Source: Lewinellaceae bacterium
GTDB taxonomy: Bacteria > Bacteroidota > Bacteroidia > Chitinophagales > Saprospiraceae
Assembly: GCA_020636195.1 (NCBI GenBank)
Contig: JACJYH010000003.1
Coordinates: forward strand, 62,001-126,000
Direction of reading: 5' to 3'
DNA length: 64,000 nt
A program made the position numbers and the translations under genes. Under the pieces are notes generated by a model. It was not told where the DNA came from, made no database searches, and worked only from the letters and a program-made list of their open reading frames with translations. Shown here one piece after another: positions 1 through 8,826 of the stretch; the stretch's first letter is position 1, and every line of letters begins with the position of its first letter.

Positions 1-2395
1 CAAAGTCCATTCCAAAGCTCGGATTATTACCCCCTTTGGATAATCTGTCTTTATGAGGACCTGCAAACTGCAATGCTTTACTTAAGACGTCATTTTGCAA
101 GGCGACAAATTCAAATTTAAATACATTGGTTCCCTTTGCCAAATATACATCCGATCCAATATCTTCAAGCAGAAAATAAAAATTGTATGATTCTGTAGTC
201 TCATGCATGTAAACAGAAGACATAACTGTGCATTCCCAATTAGTCATGACTAGAAAATTATTTTTCATAATTCGAAAATTCAATGCTTTAAATTTTAAAT
301 CGTTACTATTTTCAAAAACTACCTGGTATTTTTGTCCTTTGTTTAGAATTTGGTCTTCCGTATAAAATCTTTCAATCCTAATGGAATCATACGGAATAGT
401 GTAACTATAATCCACATCGCCTATTTTTAATCCATAGACAGTCATAAATTCATAGGGTTTATAATCCAAAGAATCTATTGAACTGTAAGGTTCTATTTCA
501 TCAAAATCATTTGTTTTTATATAAAATTCCCACATTCTTGGATGGTTCTTATATATACCAGTTGAGTCTATCCCTAGTAAATACCTTTGGACATATATCA
601 AATCCAAAGTAGAAAGCCCACCGCCACCAGAAATGTCGCCTGCCAATTGTCTAAAATTTTCCCAATATGGTTGAATGCCTAAGATTAATTCACGCATGTA
701 AACAACATCATTGATATCCACTGCAGTAGCGAAATAATCATCTTTAAATATGTGACCATTTTGTATCGGTACAGTGTCTAGATTGATCAATCCGTCTTCA
801 TTGACTTCTATACCATCAACCTTGACTCCTGTTAAAATATTTTCATCTGGTAGTCTAAATTGGATGATTTTGGAAGCAGTGGGCACGTTATGCGCATTGA
901 TGATTTGTGTATAGTTTACCACACTCAGATCATTTTTGTTTACAATTTTCCATTTTCGTAAGATGGTCCAATCATTTCCTTGTGTATTGATGGCTTGGTC
1001 TTGATATGTCAGTTCTAAATTTTTACAAGAATTTACTAAGGTTGGTCTGACATCGCGTGGGTCAACTAATGGATTTTTTTCCAGACTTTCTACATCGGCA
1101 AAAGCACCATCAATCGTCACATCAGCAGGCCATTCTACAGCATCAGAGTATGTATGACCGGAAGCACAGTCTCCAACAGGAGTATTCCAAGGTAAGAAAT
1201 CACATACTGTACATGACTCATAGGCTTTATTGTAGAGCAACAGTGTTTGTTGAAAATGGTATGGCTTTCCATCATACCAATTAAATACGGTCCAATATCT
1301 CCTAACTTTGAGTAAAGTAATCAATGGTGGTGTACCTGTAGTTATCAATTGATCAACGTAGCTGACATTGACAAAACCACAACTATCACCTATGATGATA
1401 GGCTCTATGAACTGGCTGGAAATATTGGCTTTCGCCAAATTAGTCGGTGAAGGATCCAAAATTGTTTCAATACTAACATATCCGTTAAAGTCACAAGGCC
1501 ATTCAATATTGTCTGTTGTGGTATGACCAACAGAGCAATCACCTTCAGGATCACATGCTGATTGGGTATCACAAATGTAAAATGCAGTATTTTGGCATGG
1601 AGATTCTACTATCTGAACGATACTGGAATCCCTTTGATTCTGAAATACATCCGTGATAAAAACGACTATGCTACTATCTTTATCCGTGTAGGCGATCTGT
1701 TTGGACGACCTATTATGTCCATTGACCAAAACATCAAAGATATAATCGTCTTCACAAAGCTGGAATGGAGAGAGAATGAACTCACTAGGATGTAAAGTCG
1801 CTTTTTTACCGATTTGCATAGGTTTAATAAGTGTATCAATGCAAATCAAATCAAAATCAAAGTCGTACTTCACTTTAATGTTTAGATCGGTGACTGTAGA
1901 GGATTTGTTACCTGATGAATCCTGAGCACGAATGATGAGCACCTGACTTTCATTGGACTTACAATCTATAAATTCCGGATCGAATTCCAAGGTTACATCA
2001 GAATCACAATCTTCAGTATAAATCGGAATGAGATCAGTTGTAATGTATAATGGTTGATTACTTGTCAACGTCACCGTGAAATTTGTCGGAGATACGATCA
2101 AAGGTGCATTTTTATCTTCTATGACCACATTGGATGTACAAACTGTTGAATTTAAATTTTTCGTTACAATGAGATCCACTTCGAAGATGCCCGTTTCATT
2201 GAAATAGTCGTTTGAGAGATGGATCGATGTGTAATCATAGGAACCTTCATCAATATCTGAAACGACAAGATGGACATCACAAGTGTTTGCATTCAATTTT
2301 GTATAGAAAAATTCCTTACACACTGCAACTTGAGCTTTTGAGTTCAAACTCATTGCGAAGAAAATAAATACCAAAAAGGGTTTAATTTTATACAT
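1..2395 (-). CDS. large secreted modular protein with dockerin-like repeat (C-terminus outside window)
   Basis: The frame is open without a stop from the ATG at 2395 to the window edge (798 codons), so the C-terminus is missing. The N-terminus is a signal peptide (MYKIKPFLVFIFFAMS, cleavage near SKAQ). The body holds cysteine-containing Ig-like/HYR-like segments, then two related modules of roughly 130 residues that share a C-x-x-GHT...EWP pattern. Around residues 557-612 lies a dockerin-like pair of helix-loop repeats (VDINDVVYMRELILGI and LSTLDLIYVQRYLLGI). Architectures like this in Bacteroidota often end in a type IX secretion sorting domain, but that part is not visible here. It lies 55 bp after the anti-sigma-like gene and is probably the last gene of the sigma-factor operon, so a likely target or partner of that signalling system. 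Exact function is unknown; the secreted modular nature is well supported. Confidence 0.8.
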   Translation of the reverse strand, partial: MYKIKPFLVFIFFAMSLNSKAQVAVCKEFFYTKLNANTCDVHLVVSDIDEGSYDYTSIHLSNDYFNETGIFEVDLIVTKNLNSTVCTSNVVIEDKNAPLIVSPTNFTVTLTSNQPLYITTDLIPIYTEDCDSDVTLEFDPEFIDCKSNESQVLIIRAQDSSGNKSSTVTDLNIKVKYDFDFDLICIDTLIKPMQIGKKATLHPSEFILSPFQLCEDDYIFDVLVNGHNRSSKQIAYTDKDSSIVVFITDVFQNQRDSSIVQIVESPCQNTAFYICDTQSACDPEGDCSVGHTTTDNIEWPCDFNGYVSIETILDPSPTNLAKANISSQFIEPIIIGDSCGFVNVSYVDQLITTGTPPLITLLKVRRYWTVFNWYDGKPYHFQQTLLLYNKAYESCTVCDFLPWNTPVGDCASGHTYSDAVEWPADVTIDGAFADVESLEKNPLVDPRDVRPTLVNSCKNLELTYQDQAINTQGNDWTILRKWKIVNKNDLSVVNYTQIINAHNVPTASKIIQFRLPDENILTGVKVDGIEVNEDGLINLDTVPIQNGHIFKDDYFATAVDINDVVYMRELILGIQPYWENFRQLAGDISGGGGLSTLDLIYVQRYLLGIDSTGIYKNHPRMWEFYIKTNDFDEIEPYSSIDSLDYKPYEFMTVYGLKIGDVDYSYTIPYDSIRIERFYTEDQILNKGQKYQVVFENSNDLKFKALNFRIMKNNFLVMTNWECTVMSSVYMHETTESYNFYFLLEDIGSDVYLAKGTNVFKFEFVALQNDVLSKALQFAGPHKDRLSKGGNNPSFGMDF

Positions 2396-2450
2396 GATGA
2401 TTGTTTTTTTTAATTGTGTTTGTAAAAATTTATAAACATAATTCGAATTA

Positions 2451-3794
2451 TCAATATAATTTGTATTGGTAGGATATACCCATCATTGGCGATATCCATG
2501 TACGTGTGAGAGCTTGCTGATCCAACCAAAAATGAGATGATCTGTAATACATTCCTATACCCAATCCTAATCTACCAAAACGCCAATCTCTGGATACATT
2601 GCTGGATACTTGGATAGAAAAATTCTTATCGAAATCCACAGTTCTTGGTTGATATATGGAATATTTTTCACCCAAAAGACTGCTTCCTTTGTGCGATTGA
2701 AACAAAGGAAATCCAATAGTAGAATACACATCACAATTCCATGATTTCACTTTCGAGTGCCACCCTAATGACGCTGTGGCTTCCCAAGATATATCGTAAT
2801 TATAGACGTTACCATGTGTTGTTCGGATGGTTGTTTTGATGCTTTGACCTTGAGTAGAAGTTATGTTTCCATTAGATTGGTAAAGATATGCAACCACCGC
2901 AGGTTCATTTTCAAAAATCTTTTCAATATTATTGACATTCACTCTACTCACTAATCCCACATACTGACCACCAATTCCAACACTCCATGAAGGATGCAAT
3001 TTCCGCCGTAATGCAATGCTTATCAACATACTCTCCAATGGTTGTGGTGAAAAAAAAGTGCGATCGGAATTTTCAGATACTATATTTCTGTCTTTGGTAA
3101 AAGATATTCCTGATTTGACATTAAATCCAATTGAATATCGAGCATTCGACACAGGTTGGATAGGTGTATAATTTGGATATAGATTCACAACAGGTTCAAA
3201 TATCACATCAGGCATTTTCAGACGACCAACGGACTGGAAGGGTGTGTTTTCTATCTTACTATCTTGCTTAACATTCTCATCTAATAGAGATTCTAAGGCA
3301 TATGCTGAACCCATTTTTTCTACAGGCTCTGCAGCAGATGTTTCAGAACTATAGGTACCCAAATCAAGTACAAAGGCTTGCGCATCATTGAAAATTTCTG
3401 TCTTTGTCGTTTCTATTTCGTGATTAATGGATCTTACAAGCCCTGACATATTTTGTTTTTGGGGTTTAGCCACAATTTCATCAAAAACATGTTCTGAGTT
3501 TTGAACAGATATGTTTTGAATATTTTGTTTGCAATCATTGTATTTTAAAGTGATATCTGTGTATTGTTTTTCCCATGATTGGCGCTCATTTTTTAGAATG
3601 TTTTGATAAGTCAAAAGTACACCCAATCCACCCAAAAACAATCCAAAGATAAATGGAATGAATAACGGCGCAAACCTATTTCTCTTCTTTGGTAGCTGCT
3701 GTTCGATGCTTTCCCAAAGCGTATCCGCATCCACCTCGGATTTGTGTTTGTGGAGTGTTTCTACTATGCGTCTTTCATTTTTATCTAATGTCAT
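2451..3794 (-). CDS. anti-sigma-like protein with inner-membrane helix and C-terminal beta-barrel-like domain
   Basis: The product has 447 residues. Residues 1-40 are charged and presumably cytoplasmic. A single hydrophobic helix follows at about 43-62 (FAPLFIPFIFGLFLGGLGVL). Then comes a polar, coiled and low-complexity stretch to about residue 200. The last 240 residues alternate like outer-membrane beta-strands and end in an aromatic-rich C-terminus (GISYQYKLY). The start overlaps the sigma-factor gene by 14 bp, which is the usual arrangement for a sigma/anti-sigma pair. The layout matches the dual membrane-spanning anti-sigma proteins (Dma) described in Bacteroides thetaiotaomicron, where the N-terminus binds sigma and the C-terminus sits in the outer membrane. 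That assignment is inference from architecture and position, not from a recognised domain match. An alternative is an outer-membrane protein that only happens to have a long N-terminus. Confidence 0.65.
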   Translation of the reverse strand: MTLDKNERRIVETLHKHKSEVDADTLWESIEQQLPKKRNRFAPLFIPFIFGLFLGGLGVLLTYQNILKNERQSWEKQYTDITLKYNDCKQNIQNISVQNSEHVFDEIVAKPQKQNMSGLVRSINHEIETTKTEIFNDAQAFVLDLGTYSSETSAAEPVEKMGSAYALESLLDENVKQDSKIENTPFQSVGRLKMPDVIFEPVVNLYPNYTPIQPVSNARYSIGFNVKSGISFTKDRNIVSENSDRTFFSPQPLESMLISIALRRKLHPSWSVGIGGQYVGLVSRVNVNNIEKIFENEPAVVAYLYQSNGNITSTQGQSIKTTIRTTHGNVYNYDISWEATASLGWHSKVKSWNCDVYSTIGFPLFQSHKGSSLLGEKYSIYQPRTVDFDKNFSIQVSSNVSRDWRFGRLGLGIGMYYRSSHFWLDQQALTRTWISPMMGISYQYKLY

Positions 3795-4338
3795 GATATT
3801 TTACTTGAGAAGGTTGAATAAAATGATGATGATGCAGGGCTAATTTCAAAGCCTTTCTTGCTTTTGAGACATAGACCCTACAACTGGATTCAGGAATTTC
3901 CAAAAAGGTGCTAATCTCTTCATAACTGAACCCATCTATTACGTACATATTAAAAACTAATCTTAGGTTTTCAGGAAGGGCATTGATATATGTAAGAATC
4001 TGTTCAGCATCAAAATCCATTTCGGCCTCATTCATGATTTCTATTTGGCTATGCGTGTCCACATCAAACCAAGCCATCTGTTTATCTATGTGTTTCAGAC
4101 ATTGGTTTACAGTGATCCTATATGACCAAGATTTCAATGCATCATAGGATTTTAATTGTTGAATGTTATGTATAATGGATATAAAACTCTCCTGAAGAAC
4201 GTCTTTACGGTCTTCTTCCCTGACTATATATCTCCTGCAAATGGTCATCAGGTAAGGTGCCATTTCTGTCACCAACTTCTTGAAAGCAGCATGTGATCCA
4301 CGCTGACATTGGAGGAAGAGCGTTTTGTCGATGTCCAT
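3781..4338 (-). CDS. ECF-type RNA polymerase sigma factor
   Basis: This 185-residue protein has the standard ECF layout. Region 2 is at about residues 20-90 (DRKDVLQESFISIIHNI, then LKSWSYRITVNQCLKHI). Region 4 is at about 120-170 (INALPENLRLVFNMYVI, then FSYEEISTFLEIPESSCRVY, a helix-turn-helix for -35 recognition). A histidine-rich tail (LHHHHF) precedes the C-terminus. It starts 2 bp after the lipoprotein stop codon and overlaps the following anti-sigma-like gene by 14 bp, so all are probably translated from one mRNA. The likely role is to switch on envelope genes when the partner protein senses a signal; the regulon is not visible, although the downstream secreted protein is a candidate. 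Confidence 0.93.
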   Translation of the reverse strand: MDIDKTLFLQCQRGSHAAFKKLVTEMAPYLMTICRRYIVREEDRKDVLQESFISIIHNIQQLKSYDALKSWSYRITVNQCLKHIDKQMAWFDVDTHSQIEIMNEAEMDFDAEQILTYINALPENLRLVFNMYVIDGFSYEEISTFLEIPESSCRVYVSKARKALKLALHHHHFIQPSQVKYHDIR

Positions 4339-4340
4339 TC

Positions 4341-6032
4341 CTATATCTTGAATTGGAAGTAAATTTTAAGATCAAAATAATCTGCCGATACAGGATGTAA
4401 ACTTTTTCCCCACAATCTTCCAAAGCAATATCCTTTTATCCACCCACTTTTTTGCCTGTCGTCATAGATAATTCCTACATCCTGAAAACCACAATCCGAT
4501 GCTGAAGCACAGTTTATGGAAACACCTTTTCCATCCAAAGTTTCTGATTCAAATACCAAATTGCACGCATTATTAGACATATTGAATTTAAGATCGATGG
4601 AAGACGAAATAGATTCATCTTTAAGATGTAAGATATTTCCTATCACTTCGGCTGAAAATTTGCTATACAATTCCTTGTCATTCTGCCCTTCCACGATAAG
4701 ATAGGCGTCGTCATATCCTTGACATAAAAATGACTTTTGAAAATCATAGTCAGAAGCTTCCTTGATGATGTAATCAGGTGTAATGGATATCGCCTTTTGA
4801 TCGGCAAAGCTAAGTTTCAATTCACCCTTTTGAAGGCAATAAAACACGGGAGCTTCCACCTGCGCCTCAGGGTAATACAACAATGTATTATCTTGCTGTT
4901 GTTGTAAATGTATAAAGCCACCAGACAACAATTCGCTCGTGCAACCTACCAATTCAGTGGTGATAGTGGACTTAAGAACATCATCATTTTCAATCACCTT
5001 GATACCAAGATCTGTGTCTTTGTCTATCATTCCATTATAGATCATAAAGGGATTTCCACAGGGATCATAAACTTCCAGTTTAAAGGTCTCATTTAACGGT
5101 ACCGCAAGTTGATATTTCCCATTATTCGTTGAACCGTATTTTGCAATGGGTTTCCCATCAATTAAAAAATTGGCATTTTGATAACCATGAGATCGTATGT
5201 GCACTGCTCCGCTGATATATGCAGCTCTATGCTTTTTTCCGATCAAATACAATCCATTTTGGGCTATATTAAAACTCTTTTTATTGCTGATATCTTGTTT
5301 ACGATTAAAAGAGTTGGATGCATTATCAAAATAATACAAATATGTTCCCTGCGGATATGAGTAAGTATTCTCTACCAATAATGGTTTTGCAAAGCCTAAT
5401 AAACCCTGATCACTATCACTAAATGTCACTTCCATAGCTTGGAGCGGTTCTATGGTGAACAGTTGACCATCTTCGTAATATTCTACGATTGGTAGTGCAT
5501 TGACCACTAAACCATTTTCATTTGTATTATTCTGAAAATCTACACGGACTTGATGCACATAAGGCATCCCATTCTGAACAAATTGATTAGGTTGTATATG
5601 TAAGGAAAGTCCATTTTTTACATCAATTTCCTGGATTTTATCACCCAAAAATGTTGAAGAATATCTATTTTGAACAATAGTTAGTTCATGGTAATTGACT
5701 TCATTTTCAATGTTTGCAAGCTTGAATTGAAAGATCAGTCCTGCATCATCCGAAAGCTCTATCAACTCATTGAATTTATTGATATTTTCACCTTTAAAAT
5801 AGAAATATGAGTCTTCATTGATGATTTTGTATTGATGATTGAAATTGGCAGTGATACCTTTTACGTTTTCACCAAATTCATTGACCAATTTAACCACCAT
5901 ATGACAAGATTCAATAGAATGTGTTGGCGGTTCAGTGATAATCTCATCATCTATCTGAAGGTCATCTTTCCTACAACCTGTGGCCATGAGAAATATTATT
6001 AAAAATAGTGTAAATCGCTCCATCATTTTCAA
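4341..6032 (-). CDS. large lipoprotein, function unknown
   Basis: The product has 563 residues. It begins with a lipoprotein signal peptide (hydrophobic FTLFLIIFL, lipobox MATGC, Cys20). Residues about 40-110 look like a beta-sandwich of carboxypeptidase-regulatory type. The central part (about 270-330) has an inserted sequence resembling a second such domain (ISGAVHIRSHGYQNANFLID). I do not recognise a catalytic motif. It is the first gene of a tight minus-strand operon, with only 2 bp to the ECF sigma gene, so it may be an envelope sensor or a surface protein controlled by that sigma. The first ATG (6032) is used here; ATGs at codons 3 and 4 would give the same mature protein. Family assignment is uncertain; export as a lipoprotein is well supported. 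Confidence 0.75.
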   Translation of the reverse strand: MKMMERFTLFLIIFLMATGCRKDDLQIDDEIITEPPTHSIESCHMVVKLVNEFGENVKGITANFNHQYKIINEDSYFYFKGENINKFNELIELSDDAGLIFQFKLANIENEVNYHELTIVQNRYSSTFLGDKIQEIDVKNGLSLHIQPNQFVQNGMPYVHQVRVDFQNNTNENGLVVNALPIVEYYEDGQLFTIEPLQAMEVTFSDSDQGLLGFAKPLLVENTYSYPQGTYLYYFDNASNSFNRKQDISNKKSFNIAQNGLYLIGKKHRAAYISGAVHIRSHGYQNANFLIDGKPIAKYGSTNNGKYQLAVPLNETFKLEVYDPCGNPFMIYNGMIDKDTDLGIKVIENDDVLKSTITTELVGCTSELLSGGFIHLQQQQDNTLLYYPEAQVEAPVFYCLQKGELKLSFADQKAISITPDYIIKEASDYDFQKSFLCQGYDDAYLIVEGQNDKELYSKFSAEVIGNILHLKDESISSSIDLKFNMSNNACNLVFESETLDGKGVSINCASASDCGFQDVGIIYDDRQKSGWIKGYCFGRLWGKSLHPVSADYFDLKIYFQFKI

Positions 6033-6186
6033 TTTATACTTCTAAGATATTCCTTTTGGCGATTTTGCTATAAAACGAGTTAGTTTTTTTTATTTTTTCT
6101 AAAAACTTTATCTTTTCGGAGCTTCAAAACATATCATTTAGAGCATGTTTAAATATTTCAACTTGTAATCTGGTCTATTCGCAATA

Positions 6187-6405
6187 GTGTCGTCTTGATA
6201 TTTTAGTTCTAAGTTCCTACACGAATTTAAAAAGATTGGTCTAACATCACGTGGATCTACCAAAAAATTTTTTCCTGACTTTCTAAATCTTTAAAAGCAC
6301 CATCATTCGTTAAATTATTTGCCGTTCAACAGCATCAGAGTTCGTGTGACCGGAAGCACAGTCTCAGAAAGGAGTATTCCAAGTCAAAAATTCACAAGGT
6401 CGTAA
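6187..6405 (-). pseudogene. decayed partial copy of the 1-2395 secreted gene
   Basis: By eye this stretch aligns colinearly with about 995-1216 inside the secreted-protein gene, with many substitutions and small indels. Shared blocks include CACCATCA, ACAGCATCAGAGT, GACCGGAAGCACAGTCTC and GGAGTATTCCAAG. In the intact gene these encode one of the two C-x-x-GHT modules. The copy has no sustained reading frame, start or stop of its own, so it is a relic of a duplicated gene or of a longer paralogue. It lies just upstream of the sigma-factor operon and next to a foldback element. Boundaries are approximate. Confidence 0.75.
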
Positions 6406-6566
6406 CTCAATCCACTGTTGAAAAGAAAATTCATAATTGAGTGCAATATAATATGGGAAATTAGTGCAAAATTTAGGTAATATTATAATTAATTCTAACG
6501 TGTTGATTAATGGATGAAAGGATAGATAAATATTTTCTGATGAATTAGTTTTTTTTGCATAATATT

Positions 6567-6728
6567 AGAGTATGTTTAAATTTTGTTTTTGGATAATAAA
6601 ATGGAATTATTTTGAGCGAAAAAAGGCAAATTTTGCAGTCGAATGTGGGCAATTCGACGAAAAATTTAACGAATTTGTAGCCAAAATAAAACATTTTCTT
6701 GCTAAAGGATAAATTTTAAACATACTCT
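6567..6728. mobile_element. 162-bp foldback (MITE-like) element, copy A
   Basis: This copy is almost identical (3 differences in 162 positions, by eye) to 47538-47699. The ends are inverted repeats: left AGAGTATGTTTAAA, right TTTAAACATACTCT. The similarity between arms continues inward, so the left 76 or so bases align with the reverse complement of the right 76, around a short centre (TCGAATGTGGGCAATTCGA). The whole element can therefore fold into one long imperfect hairpin. It has no coding capacity. A TA flanks the termini or nearly so, but a target duplication is not clear. Small non-autonomous elements of this kind are moved by a transposase in trans; none is in the window. Confidence 0.8.
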
Positions 6729-6767
6729 TAATAATTTTGTAGCATTAAATCACTAAAAATAAATGAA

Positions 6768-8072
6768 ATGAAAGTAAGAATTGGATTATTTCTGATGCTA
6801 ATAATGTCCGGATCAGGAATTTTAGCACAAAAAGTTGACATTGACAATTTTTGGATTAAATTGAGCTATGCAAAGCTACCCGATAATGCGGTTGCGGAAA
6901 ACGAAAGGACCTACAGTTTAAAATACACTGCGGTGTCCGAATATGACATTCCGTCTATCAAAGATGGTATAGAGATCAAGGGCTGGAAACAATTGGAAAG
7001 TGATGCGGCGTATGATGTGGCAATAAGGGTCAATTCATTCACTTACGGTACATCAAAGACCAATAAACGAGTAGAAGAGAATAAGGATAAGAATGGAAAG
7101 CTAATTTCTTCCAAAACCCATTATTCAATGTCGAATGTTGACGAAGGAAACGGCAAAATGATGATATTTGGAACGAAGAATTCTTATTCCGAGTATCTGA
7201 AAAAAATGGCTAAAGAAGCTAAAGATGCCGAAAAGATGAAAAAGGATAAGGATAAAGGCAAAGACAAAGACAAAGGAAAATCTAAAAAGGAAATGGAGGA
7301 AGAAAAGAAAATGAAAGCCATTGAAAACAATCCTTTCTTAAAAAACGTAGACGTTGAAGTAAAAGAAGTGGAAGAGGAAAATCCTAAAGTAGTATCCAGC
7401 AAGCCAAATATTTACGATATGTCGATTGGTAAATCCTACACATACCAGACACAGGAATCAACTTCTTCCGCAGCGGTATCCAAGGAATTTAATGATAATG
7501 CCAAATTAGCATTTGAGAGATATCGTGAAGCATATAAAAGTGATGTTTTATCTATAATTAATAACACTTTAAATTCACTCTTTGGATACGCACCAGTGTC
7601 TGAAAATGTAAAGTTCAAGAGACTGGATTCGGACGAACATCCTGATTTTTCCCTTTTTGATAATGCAATAAACGCTACCAAACTGATCTTTGGAAAAATG
7701 AGGTACAACCAAAGTGTTGAGGAACTAAAAACAGATTTCCAACCAATTCTTGAGTATTTTAACAAAACTGCCAATAAATACGAAAAATCAGATGACAAAC
7801 ATCAGAAGAGATTAAGAGCAGCTTGTTACTACAACCTTGCTCAAATTTATTATTTTTTGGATATGCATGATGATGCTATCGCAATAGGTAATAAAATTGT
7901 AGCTTCAGATCATGATACTAAAGATGGAAAGAAATTTATAGAGAGATCAGAAAAACAAAAGAATCAATTGGAGTTTTTTGGTATGACATCAAGACACATA
8001 GATATGAAGAGTGGAGAAAATGAAGATGATCTTGGAGAAACTGTAGAAGGTGAAGGTGATGATGAAAAATAA
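6768..8072 (+). CDS. exported protein with lysine-rich linker and TPR-like C-terminal half, function unknown
   Basis: The product has 434 residues. A signal peptide is visible at residues 1-20 (VRIGLFLMLIMSGSGILAQ). Residues about 145-185 are a highly charged low-complexity segment of KDKGKDKDKGK type followed by KKEMEEEKK. The C-terminal half is helical, and a motif at about 340-385 (ACYYNLAQIYYFLDMHDDAI) looks like a tetratricopeptide helix pair. The tail is acidic (GENEDDLGETVEGEGDDE). No enzyme motif was recognised. A small lipoprotein gene begins 13 bp after its stop, so the two probably form an operon and may act together in the periplasm. The foldback element ends 39 bp upstream and may carry or interrupt its promoter region. 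Confidence 0.75.
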   Translation: MKVRIGLFLMLIMSGSGILAQKVDIDNFWIKLSYAKLPDNAVAENERTYSLKYTAVSEYDIPSIKDGIEIKGWKQLESDAAYDVAIRVNSFTYGTSKTNKRVEENKDKNGKLISSKTHYSMSNVDEGNGKMMIFGTKNSYSEYLKKMAKEAKDAEKMKKDKDKGKDKDKGKSKKEMEEEKKMKAIENNPFLKNVDVEVKEVEEENPKVVSSKPNIYDMSIGKSYTYQTQESTSSAAVSKEFNDNAKLAFERYREAYKSDVLSIINNTLNSLFGYAPVSENVKFKRLDSDEHPDFSLFDNAINATKLIFGKMRYNQSVEELKTDFQPILEYFNKTANKYEKSDDKHQKRLRAACYYNLAQIYYFLDMHDDAIAIGNKIVASDHDTKDGKKFIERSEKQKNQLEFFGMTSRHIDMKSGENEDDLGETVEGEGDDEK

Positions 8073-8085
8073 AATAGAAAGGAAT

Positions 8086-8523
8086 ATGAAATACAAAGTA
8101 CTATCCGCAACATTCGCTCTGTTTTTTGCTTTTTTCATTACTTCATGCACTACCATACTTGATAATACCTCTGAGACCAATCTAATTGGTACCTGGTACC
8201 TAAGGCAAATACAAGACGCAAATACGATGGCAATTACAGAAGTAAATAATTTCAGCACCACAACAAGGATATTGGGAAACATTCAGGGCAATGCACTACG
8301 CTTCGACTCCGGTTCAGGGACAGAATTCTTTGCGTTTTACCAACATAAAGGAGACATCAATGCCGCAAACGGAGTATATGATATTGATATTTTTACCCTT
8401 ACATTTGACTTCTACAGCGGTACAAAACTGGTGAGAAACGTAAGGACTTTAGGTGAAGCCGAGTTGATCATGGATGATACAATCAATTCCAAAGCGGTCA
8501 TATTGACTTTTGAAAAGCAGTAA
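8086..8523 (+). CDS. small lipocalin-like lipoprotein
   Basis: Starting from the ATG at 8086 the product has 145 residues. It begins with a clear lipoprotein signal (KVLSATFALFFAFFITSC, Cys21). Earlier in-frame starts (GTG at 8050, ATG at 8059 and 8062) overlap the upstream gene and would add a charged stretch ahead of the signal, so 8086 is preferred; a GAAAGGA sequence stands just before it. The mature part opens with NLIGTWYLRQI, the G-x-W typical of lipocalin-like domains, and the rest looks like beta-strands. The role is unknown; binding of a small hydrophobic ligand or envelope stress are possibilities only. A strong terminator follows. Confidence 0.7.
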   Translation: MKYKVLSATFALFFAFFITSCTTILDNTSETNLIGTWYLRQIQDANTMAITEVNNFSTTTRILGNIQGNALRFDSGSGTEFFAFYQHKGDINAANGVYDIDIFTLTFDFYSGTKLVRNVRTLGEAELIMDDTINSKAVILTFEKQ

Positions 8524-8548
8524 AATATCAGTATAAACCTTATAACGG

Positions 8549-8577
8549 CCCCGGGAATTTTTTTCGGGGTTTTTTTA
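8549..8577 (+). terminator. rho-independent terminator of the 6768-8523 operon
   Basis: A CCCCG / CGGGG stem encloses an AT-rich loop and is followed by a run of eight T (8570-8577), 25 bp after the lipoprotein stop codon. Confidence 0.85.
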
Positions 8578-8826
8578 TTGCATTTTTGCAAGGAGATCCG
8601 ATTTTAAACTTCTTCATGTCTAGACTACATATGAAGCACCTGCAATTAAACCCATTGATTGCGAAAAATAGATTTCCTTAGTACATAATAGGTCGGTTAT
8701 TTTCAGAAAGAGAATAAAAATCTTTGAAACTCTTTCGAAGATCGAACAAGTTAGCACTGATAGAATTTTTGACATACCCGGATTAATCATGCGAGGGACT
8801 GTACGAGTGTGAAAGTCATATGGAAA
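8578..8826. other. intergenic region between convergent genes
   Basis: Together with the terminator this makes a 303-bp gap between the plus-strand lipoprotein and the minus-strand hsdR stop. I see no open frame with coding character, RNA gene or repeat in it. Confidence 0.6.

Noticed and set aside
7220..7320. Lysine-coded tandem repeat (KDKGK) as an SSR switch
   Set aside because: The repeats are imperfect and of codon-size units, so length changes would not shift the frame.
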